Source: Sphingomonas sp. (GTDB lineage Bacteria > Pseudomonadota > Alphaproteobacteria > Sphingomonadales > Sphingomonadaceae). Taken from it: a DNA stretch of 20,694 nt. Location of the stretch: contig JAJNQF010000023.1 in the NCBI GenBank assembly GCA_021154945.1, forward strand, positions 1 through 20,694. The letters are read 5' to 3'. Below, in pieces: positions 15,491 to 20,694 of this stretch. Numbering within the stretch: position 1 is the first letter of the stretch; each line of letters starts with the position of its first letter. Below the pieces are notes generated by a model. That model did not search any database, was not told the DNA's origin, and saw only the letters and a program-made list of their open reading frames with translations. Made by a program: the position numbers and the translations under genes.

Positions 15491-17997
15491 GCTGCCGCCA
15501 AGGCTTTCGACGCCATCACCTGATCGATGATCATCAGCCCCACATCGTTCTGCCAAAGCCACAAGCCATTGGCCTGGCCCGAAAAACTGCTCTCGCCACC
15601 AAGCGGCCCCCATGGCACGAAACCCGCCGCCAGTCCCAGGCCGTACAGCCCGGGAATCGGCGCGCCGTCGGCATCGACGATCCGGCAATGGCGATCGACC
15701 ATCGGCTGCCCTTCATGCGCCGCGAGCGGTATCTGGGTCCCGTCGCGATCGGCGATCGACATGCCGATCGGGCGATAGCCGAGCGCGGCAACGACCAGGT
15801 CCGCTTCCTCGATCGTCGCCCGTGCGCATGCGTCGTCGTCGCCCGAAATGCGGTGCAGCGCCACGCGGGGATCGGGTGCGCGACCGTCGATGCCGAGCAT
15901 CCGCAGCACCAGATCGCGCGCCTCCAAGCGGAAGCCGGCGAGACGGTAGACGAACCCCGACACCGGGCAGATGTCGTCGGGGCCGAAATCGATGAACCCC
16001 TCGGCATGCGCCGCCTCGACCGAATGATAGAAGGGGCGCAGCGGCCGGCGGTGCAACAGCGTGACCGCCCCTGCCCCGAGCGGCAGCGCCGGCTGGCTTT
16101 TCAGCAGCAGCGCGATCGTCGTCAGCGCGCTGGTCGAGCCGCCGATCACCGCGATCTTCGGGTTGCGCTTGCCGGTCAGGATATCGGCGACCTTCTCGAA
16201 CCCGCCGACGGTCAGCACGTCGTCCGACTGGAGCAGGCGCCCGCTCGCGAGATCGACCAGGCTGGCCCCTGCGACGCGCTGCGTCGCGAGCCGGTCGAGC
16301 GGCTGGTGACCACCGGTCGCGACGACGACGTTGCGCGCGAGCTGGTCGAACACATGGCCATCCGACAGCCGGCGGACCTGGACGCTCCACAAGCCGTCGC
16401 CGACACGTTTCGCACCCAGCGCTTCATGCCCGGTCAGCACGGTGCCGCCATTCTCGCGGACGATATCGGTCAGCCGGTCGCCGGTCGCGCGCAACAGCGG
16501 CCCGACCTCGGTCAGCGGCACGCCGAGCGCACCTTCATGCGCCGCGACCGCACGCCCGGCGGGGTGATCGACCAGCCGCGCGAGTTCGGGATGCACGTTG
16601 TTGCGCACCGCGGTCAGGAAGGTCTGCGCGGTCGAATCGGAGGTGATCGCATACCGCCCGAGCCGCCCGCCCCCGATCGCGTTGCCGCGCTCGATCACCA
16701 TCAGGCCCGATGCGGCGAGATCGGGCAGCAGGCCGCGCTTGGTCGCCGAGGTCAGCATCGCCGTCCCCGCGGGACCGCCGCCGATCACGACGACCGAGGC
16801 GATGGCGCCACCCGGGCCGCGTACCGACGCGCGCCGATCGCGCGGCCGGAGAATCGCCGCGCACGCCGAGGCAAGCGCGGTCGCCGCCCGCCGCGCATCC
16901 TCGACCGACATCGCGTCGGTGATCGGCAGCGACAGCATCCGCCCGGCGATCCTGTCCGCGACCGGGGTCGGCTCGATCATCGCGGTCGCCTGGAACCAGG
17001 GCTGTTCGCCGAGATGCGGGCTGAAATAGCGGCCACAGCCGACGCCGTCCGCCTCGATGCTCTCGACGATCGCGTCGCGGTGGTGCGCGATATGCTCGGG
17101 AAGCAGCACCGGCATGAACTGCATCGCGCGACGGCGGCCCGACACCGCCTGGAACTGGAAATCGGGCAGCGTCGCGCGGTAGGTCTCGTCCAGCACGGCG
17201 CGGTGATCGGCGATCGCATCGATCTCGGCGAGCTTGGCCTGCGCGATGATCGCGGTGATCTCCGGCAGCTTGGCGTTGATCCCCGGCAGCGTGGCGTTGC
17301 GGCTGCCCTCGAACCCGAAATTGCCCATCGAGCGCAGCGTCGCGATCAGGTCGACATCGCCGCTGTGGATCAGCCCGCCCTCGCCCACCGCGAACGTCTT
17401 GGTCGCGTGCATCGAATGCACCACGGCGAACGGCGCGCGTGCGCCGAAACCCAGCCCCGCATCGTCGAGCGTCCCCAGCGACGAGGCCGCATCGACCACC
17501 ACGCCGACGCCGTAGCGCCGCTGGAAATGGACGTAGCGGTCGAGGTCGATCGCGTTGCCGAAGGTCGCATACGGCACGACCACGCCGATCCGCTCGCCAT
17601 AGCGCTGGAGCAACCGCTCCTCCTCCAGCGCGCAGGCACCCCAGTCGTCCGGATCGATATCGCAGACCAGCGGCGTCAGCCCCGCCCACGCCGCCGCCTG
17701 CGCGGTCGCGGCGAAGGTGAGCGCGGGCATCAGCGCCAGCGTGCCCTGTTTCGGGTCGAGCCCGCCCGTCCGCATGCCCGATGCGTGGCGGATCGCGAGC
17801 ATCAGCCCCAATGTGGCGTTGCCGACCGCGAGACACGCACCGTGGCCGCCGAACAGCGTGTCGGTCACCCCGGCCTCGAACGCGCGAACTTCGGGACCGT
17901 TGTTGCTGAACACCCCCGATGCCTCGACCCGGCGCAGTGCATCGAGATGCTCGCTGAGACGTGGCGGGTTTGGCGCGATCAGGGGGAGGCGTATCAT
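15487..17997 (-). CDS. DegT-type aminotransferase fused to FAD/NAD(P)H oxidoreductase
   Basis: One continuous 836-residue frame holds two enzymes. Residues 1-385 resemble the DegT/DnrJ/EryC1/StrS aminotransferases, which add an amino group to keto sugars with pyridoxal phosphate: SGVFSNNGPEV (27-37), VVVDAASS (166-173) and HATKTFAVGEGG (197-208), where K200 should form the PLP Schiff base. After a linker (386-398, rich in Arg, Pro and Gly) comes a flavin domain: VVVIGGGPAGTA (402-413) for FAD, VVVATGGH (557-564), and a second dinucleotide site IAVIGGSTSA (615-624), as in N-hydroxylating and related monooxygenases. It ends GPLGGESSFSGQANG (797-811). Separate family members usually have about 370-400 residues, so both domains look complete. 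ATG at 17997 is the chosen start; it overlaps the stop of an 11-codon ORF (ATGA). Product unknown: an amino or N-oxidised sugar is one possibility (inference). Confidence 0.85.
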   Translation of the reverse strand: MIRLPLIAPNPPRLSEHLDALRRVEASGVFSNNGPEVRAFEAGVTDTLFGGHGACLAVGNATLGLMLAIRHASGMRTGGLDPKQGTLALMPALTFAATAQAAAWAGLTPLVCDIDPDDWGACALEEERLLQRYGERIGVVVPYATFGNAIDLDRYVHFQRRYGVGVVVDAASSLGTLDDAGLGFGARAPFAVVHSMHATKTFAVGEGGLIHSGDVDLIATLRSMGNFGFEGSRNATLPGINAKLPEITAIIAQAKLAEIDAIADHRAVLDETYRATLPDFQFQAVSGRRRAMQFMPVLLPEHIAHHRDAIVESIEADGVGCGRYFSPHLGEQPWFQATAMIEPTPVADRIAGRMLSLPITDAMSVEDARRAATALASACAAILRPRDRRASVRGPGGAIASVVVIGGGPAGTAMLTSATKRGLLPDLAASGLMVIERGNAIGGGRLGRYAITSDSTAQTFLTAVRNNVHPELARLVDHPAGRAVAAHEGALGVPLTEVGPLLRATGDRLTDIVRENGGTVLTGHEALGAKRVGDGLWSVQVRRLSDGHVFDQLARNVVVATGGHQPLDRLATQRVAGASLVDLASGRLLQSDDVLTVGGFEKVADILTGKRNPKIAVIGGSTSALTTIALLLKSQPALPLGAGAVTLLHRRPLRPFYHSVEAAHAEGFIDFGPDDICPVSGFVYRLAGFRLEARDLVLRMLGIDGRAPDPRVALHRISGDDDACARATIEEADLVVAALGYRPIGMSIADRDGTQIPLAAHEGQPMVDRHCRIVDADGAPIPGLYGLGLAAGFVPWGPLGGESSFSGQANGLWLWQNDVGLMIIDQVMASKALAAA

Positions 17998-18029
17998 CGG
18001 CGATCCGGTCTGTTGTGCGACAGGTCCAT
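17994..18029 (-). CDS. Possible 11-residue leader ORF coupled to the fusion gene
   Basis: ATG at 18029 opens an 11-codon frame, MDLSHNRPDRR, that stops at TGA 17996-17994. The stop overlaps the ATG of the fusion gene as ATGA. A full AGGAGG (18044-18039) lies 9 bases before this ATG, while the fusion's own ATG has no good RBS nearby. The simplest reading is that ribosomes load here and restart at the fusion gene. No peptide family is recognised and no run of a single amino acid suggests classical attenuation. Confidence 0.5.
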   Translation of the reverse strand: MDLSHNRPDRR

Positions 18030-18038
18030 GCCCCACCG

Positions 18039-18044
18039 CCTCCT
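18039..18044 (-). promoter_or_regulatory. Strong Shine-Dalgarno AGGAGG
   Basis: A perfect AGGAGG on the minus strand, 9 bases before the leader ATG at 18029. It is only 2 bases from an in-frame GTG at 18036 (too close) and 41 bases from the fusion ATG at 17997 (too far), so it decides in favour of the leader start. Confidence 0.65.
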
Positions 18045-18070
18045 AAGAACCAGTTACGCGAGCAAACGCC

Positions 18071-18076
18071 AATATA
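18071..18076 (-). promoter_or_regulatory. Candidate -10 element for the leader-fusion-glycosyltransferase unit
   Basis: TATATT on the minus strand matches the -10 consensus at five of six positions, in a locally AT-rich spot of an otherwise GC-rich region. A TG pair lies just upstream (with two bases between). No good -35 is visible. It sits about 27 bases ahead of the AGGAGG, a sensible distance. Confidence 0.35.
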
Positions 18077-18097
18077 TGCAGGATAGTCATTTCCTTA

Positions 18098-18126
18098 CAT
18101 CACCCCGGATCGCACCCGGGGTGATG
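18098..18126 (-). terminator. Perfect hairpin after the ester hydrolase gene
   Basis: Two 11-base arms (CATCACCCCGG and CCGGGGTGATG) with a 7-base loop begin 9 bases past the ester hydrolase stop. The stem is strong, but no U-tract follows on the minus strand. It separates the ester hydrolase from the leader-fusion unit. Confidence 0.55.
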
Positions 18127-18134
18127 CAGGATTT

Positions 18135-20045
18135 TCAGCGTACCAGCGGCAGGCTGATATAGCTTTCATCGGGGCCCGCGACGGTGATCTTCTGCGTCGC
18201 CTTCACGTAATCCTTGGGTTGCGCAAAGAAGATGTTCGGGACGAAGGTCTGCGGGTTGCGATCGTAGAGCGGGAACCAGCTCGACTGCACCTGTACCATG
18301 ATCTTGTGCCCCGGCAGGAACACGTGATTGGTGGTCGGCAGCGCGAACTTGTACTTGAGCGGTACGTTGGCGGCGATTGGCTTGGCCACGGCCAGATCCT
18401 CGCGGTAGCGCCCGCGGAAGATGTCCATCGCGACCGACAGCTGATAGCCCGCCATCGCCTTTTCGCCGGGATAGACGTCCGGATACACGTCGATCAGCTT
18501 CACCACCCAGTCGCTGTCGGTACCGGTCGTCGAGGCCGTCAGGTTCACTTCCGGAACGCCGGCGATCGTCGTCGGCGTCGTCAGCGCGTCGGTGGTGAAG
18601 GTCAGCACGTCGGGGCGGCCGGACACCGCACGCTGATCGTCGACCAGCCACTGTTTCCACGTCGATCCGGACGCGTAGGTCGGCAGCGTCGGGCGCACGC
18701 GGTAGCTGACCGGGGCGGCAGGGTCGGAGATGTAGTCCGCGGTCGTCGCCGCGCCGCCGCTCGCGGTGAAGCCGAGGGCGCCGCCGGGCTTGAGGTAGAG
18801 CGGCGTGCCTGCGGCCGGTGCGGTCGGCCACGACTGGAGCTGCTGCCACTCGTTGCGGCCCGACTGGAACATCGTCACGGGCGCGACGTCCATCGCCGGC
18901 TGGTCGCTCTTCAGATAATGCGCGAGGAACGGTGCGAGGACGTGCCACCGCCACCATTTGGCGGTGTCGGCATCCCATTTGATCGCGCCCAGCGCGCTTC
19001 CGTCGCGCACTTCCTGCCCGTGATACCAGGGGCCCATCGACAGATAGACCATGTCGTTGGCAGTGTCCTTGGGCTCGAGCGCGCGATACACCGCGGGCGC
19101 GCCGTAAATATCCTCCTGATCCCACAGGCCGCCAACGATCAGCGTCGGCACCTTGAGCGGCTGGCCGGCAAGCACGGTGTCCATCGCCTGCGTCGACCAG
19201 AACGAGTCATAGGCGGGATGCTGCGTGATCTTGCGCCAGAAGCCGAGCTGTTCGAGGCCCTGCGCCTTGCCGATCGCGCCCGCCGAGCCGCCCTTGAGGT
19301 AATAGTCGTAGTCGTCGGCGGTGTCGGTGATCCACGGCGTGCCGGCGTCCTTGGTCGCCTCCTGGCCGAGGATGTACGGCATCATGCCCTCGCGGAAGGC
19401 GCCGTTGTGGAACCAGTCGTCGCCGCGCCAGCCATCGACCATCGGGTTCATCGGCACCGAGACCTTCAACGCCGGATGCGGGTTGATCAGCGCCATCAGC
19501 GGCAGGAAACCGTCATAGCTGATCCCGCTGATCCCGACGCGGCCGTTGGACTCGGGGATGTGCTTCACCAGCCAGTCGATCGTGTCGTAGGTGTCGGTCG
19601 AATCGTCGGTCTTGGTAGGGTTCTGGGCCGTGCCGGCGCGTGCCGGGTTCATCATGTAGATGCCCTCCGACCCGTGCATCCCGCGGACGTCCTGGATCAC
19701 GCGGATATAGCCGGCCGCGGCGATCACGTCGCCGGCGCCATCGCCGTTCTGGAGGATCCCCGCATAGGTGCCGCTGTCGACCTTGGTCTGGCCGTCGGCG
19801 TCATAGGGCGTGCGCGTCATCAGGATGCCAGCGTCCTTCGCGCCCTTGGGCACGATGATGACGGTGTGCAGCTTCACCCCGTCGCGCATCGGAATTTCGA
19901 CGACTTTGCGGACGTAATCGTAGCCGACGTCGCGCGGCGCCATCTTGGCGGGGCGTTCGTCGTAATTCTGTGCGGTCGCGGGCAGGGCTTGGGCAGCCAG
20001 CGCAGCGAACGCGCAGGCGGTGAGCAGACGGGGTATCGACATCAT
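18135..20045 (-). CDS. Secreted alpha-amino-acid ester hydrolase (CocE/NonD, S15 family)
   Basis: The 636-residue protein follows the layout of the Xanthomonas and Acetobacter alpha-amino-acid ester hydrolases, which hydrolyse or transfer acyl groups of alpha-amino esters and of beta-lactams such as ampicillin or cephalexin. A signal peptide (about 1-25, ending ATAQ) suggests export. The alpha/beta-hydrolase domain has nucleophile S176 in GISYDG, D309 in GLWDQED and H342 in MGPWYHG. The PMVDGWRGDDWFHNGAFR segment (201-218) with its acidic pair matches the amino-group-binding carboxylate cluster of the family. A C-terminal jelly-roll domain (about 430-636) contains SGTDSDWVVKLIDV-like and SSWFPLYDRNPQ motifs. 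ATG at 20045 has the purine run GGAAGAAGAAAAG upstream. The natural substrate is not known. Confidence 0.92.
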   Translation of the reverse strand: MMSIPRLLTACAFAALAAQALPATAQNYDERPAKMAPRDVGYDYVRKVVEIPMRDGVKLHTVIIVPKGAKDAGILMTRTPYDADGQTKVDSGTYAGILQNGDGAGDVIAAAGYIRVIQDVRGMHGSEGIYMMNPARAGTAQNPTKTDDSTDTYDTIDWLVKHIPESNGRVGISGISYDGFLPLMALINPHPALKVSVPMNPMVDGWRGDDWFHNGAFREGMMPYILGQEATKDAGTPWITDTADDYDYYLKGGSAGAIGKAQGLEQLGFWRKITQHPAYDSFWSTQAMDTVLAGQPLKVPTLIVGGLWDQEDIYGAPAVYRALEPKDTANDMVYLSMGPWYHGQEVRDGSALGAIKWDADTAKWWRWHVLAPFLAHYLKSDQPAMDVAPVTMFQSGRNEWQQLQSWPTAPAAGTPLYLKPGGALGFTASGGAATTADYISDPAAPVSYRVRPTLPTYASGSTWKQWLVDDQRAVSGRPDVLTFTTDALTTPTTIAGVPEVNLTASTTGTDSDWVVKLIDVYPDVYPGEKAMAGYQLSVAMDIFRGRYREDLAVAKPIAANVPLKYKFALPTTNHVFLPGHKIMVQVQSSWFPLYDRNPQTFVPNIFFAQPKDYVKATQKITVAGPDESYISLPLVR

Positions 20046-20072
20046 CTTTTCTTCTTCCTTCCCTCCCGGATT

Positions 20073-20115
20073 GAAAAAGAAAAGGGCCCGCCTTCCCAGG
20101 TGGAAAGACGAGCCC
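20073..20115 (-). terminator. Strong intrinsic terminator upstream of the ester hydrolase
   Basis: On the minus strand a 14-base stem (20115-20102 with 20097-20084, including three G-U pairs), loop ACCT, is followed directly by TTTTCTTTTTC (20083-20073). This is the clearest Rho-independent terminator in the window. It lies 24 bases past the small 20139-20438 gene and only 27 bases before the ester hydrolase ATG. Confidence 0.85.
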
Positions 20116-20138
20116 CCTCTCGTAGGAACCTTAGCCGA

Positions 20139-20438
20139 TCAAGCCGTCCGCGTGCCGGTCAGCGGGAAGCTGCCGAAGGCGCCGGCCGCTACGCTGCCCT
20201 TGAGGACGTCGTCCTCGACGGTCGCCTTGCAGTCGAGCGTCATCGGCATCGGCACGGTCATGCTCTGCTTCCAGGTGATCGTGTCGCCATCGACCTCGCC
20301 GGTGACGTCCATGCCGCCCATCGCGCCCGATACCGCACCGGTGAAATTGCTGCCGGCGCTGTTGACGGTCAGCGTCATCTTCTGGTCGCCCAGCGGCGAT
20401 TTGACCACGCAATCCCAGCTGCCATCGACGTTTGCCAT
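20139..20438 (-). CDS. Small beta-rich protein of unknown function
   Basis: A 99-residue protein with no signal peptide or membrane segment. Alternating hydrophobic and polar residues, with Gly turns (TLTVNSAGSNFTGAVSG, GEVDGDTITWKQS, GSVAAGAFGSFPLTGTR), suggest a small beta-barrel or sandwich. I recognise related hypothetical proteins with this pattern (start GSWDCVVKSPLGDQK, repeated PMPMTL) but no known function. ATG at 20438 has AGGAGAG about 7 bases upstream. It ends at a strong terminator and follows the M16 gene by 45 bases, so it may share that gene's transcript. Confidence 0.75.
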   Translation of the reverse strand: MANVDGSWDCVVKSPLGDQKMTLTVNSAGSNFTGAVSGAMGGMDVTGEVDGDTITWKQSMTVPMPMTLDCKATVEDDVLKGSVAAGAFGSFPLTGTRTA

Positions 20439-20483
20439 TATTCTCTCTCCTGAAGCACCGCCCGGAACGCCCGGACTCTGCAA

Positions 20484-20694
20484 TTATTTGGCGCCGGCAA
20501 CCGACGCCGCGGGGATGACCTCGACCGGCAGGCCGATGCTGTCAAGTTGCGGCCGCACCGTCTTCGCATCGCCGACCACGACCCAGATCGTCTTCTTCGG
20601 ATCGAGCGCCTGCTGGATCGCGGTGTTGAGTTGCGGCAGGTTAAGCCCTTGATAGCGCTGCGTGATCGTCGCGTAGTAATCGTCGGGCCGCTTG
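20484..20694 (-). CDS. M16 (insulinase-like) peptidase, C-terminal end only
   Basis: The last 69 codons of a gene that continues beyond the window edge; the frame is open to 20694. The readable part includes DDYYATITQRYQGLNLPQLN, then ALDPKKTIWVVVGDAKTV and a short tail ending SVAGAK. The pattern (Y...R..L....L..A....D....WVVVGD) is the usual end of M16 peptidase C-terminal domains, which lack the zinc site. Whether the N-terminal half is active cannot be judged from this fragment. Confidence 0.8.
   Translation of the reverse strand, partial: KRPDDYYATITQRYQGLNLPQLNTAIQQALDPKKTIWVVVGDAKTVRPQLDSIGLPVEVIPAASVAGAK

Noticed and set aside
15487..17997. The fusion being two genes merged by a sequence error
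   Set aside because: The frame is open through a plausible linker with no remnant stop, RBS or start at the join, though only comparison with relatives can settle it.
18030..18036. GTG at 18036 as the start of the fusion gene
   Set aside because: The AGGAGG is only 2 bases away, too close to work, and the added 13 residues show no family match; ATG at 17997 fits the DegT N terminus.
15688..18162. 824-codon open frame on the plus strand opposite the fusion gene
   Set aside because: Its translation is Arg/Asp/His-rich with no family motif, and it is antisense to a gene with clear PLP and FAD motifs; long antisense frames are expected in GC-rich DNA.
18219..20453. 744-codon plus-strand open frame opposite the ester hydrolase
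   Set aside because: Low-complexity Arg/His/Val-rich translation across a well-identified gene and a terminator; a coding shadow.

Overview
The window looks like chromosomal DNA of a Sphingomonas-type alphaproteobacterium. The sequence is GC-rich throughout and genes are tightly packed, with 4-base stop/start overlaps and several TTG or GTG starts. The proteins read as alphaproteobacterial, for example the block infA-maf-RNase E/G-yacG-tRNA-Phe and a K+-independent proton pyrophosphatase. Most gaps hold palindromic GC-rich intergenic elements of at least four kinds. I see no phage, transposase, plasmid or CRISPR signature. Most of the window is ordinary core genome with a few accessory genes.

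Positions 1-7200, mostly plus strand: thiL (thiamine-phosphate kinase), hppA (membrane pyrophosphatase), a beta-class DNA methyltransferase with a C-terminal Mrr-like nuclease-type domain, then infA, maf, a short RNase E/G family protein, yacG and tRNA-Phe(GAA). Positions 7200-11650, minus strand: purE-purK (two consecutive steps of purine synthesis), gpmA (glycolysis), and a lipoprotein gene overlapping an M14 carboxypeptidase gene. Positions 11800-14290: rpmJ (L36) followed by a HAD phosphatase, then two divergent L,D-transpeptidases of different families. Positions 14390-18030, minus strand: a compact unit with a possible 11-codon leader ORF, a large DegT-type aminotransferase fused to an FAD/NAD(P)H oxidoreductase, and a family 2 glycosyltransferase, each joined to the next by a 4-base overlap. 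Positions 18135-20694, minus strand: a secreted alpha-amino-acid ester hydrolase, a small beta-rich protein of unknown function, and the C-terminal end of an M16 peptidase.

The most unusual part is the 14.4-18.0 kb unit. The fusion suggests that transamination and a flavin-dependent redox step act on the same or successive substrates, with the glycosyltransferase perhaps transferring the product to a surface glycan or metabolite. This is inference from domains and gene order; the substrate cannot be read from the sequence. Also worth a second look are the methyltransferase-nuclease fusion, a strong terminator whose U-tract can pair with the ribosome-binding region of the next gene, and the density and variety of palindromic intergenic elements.
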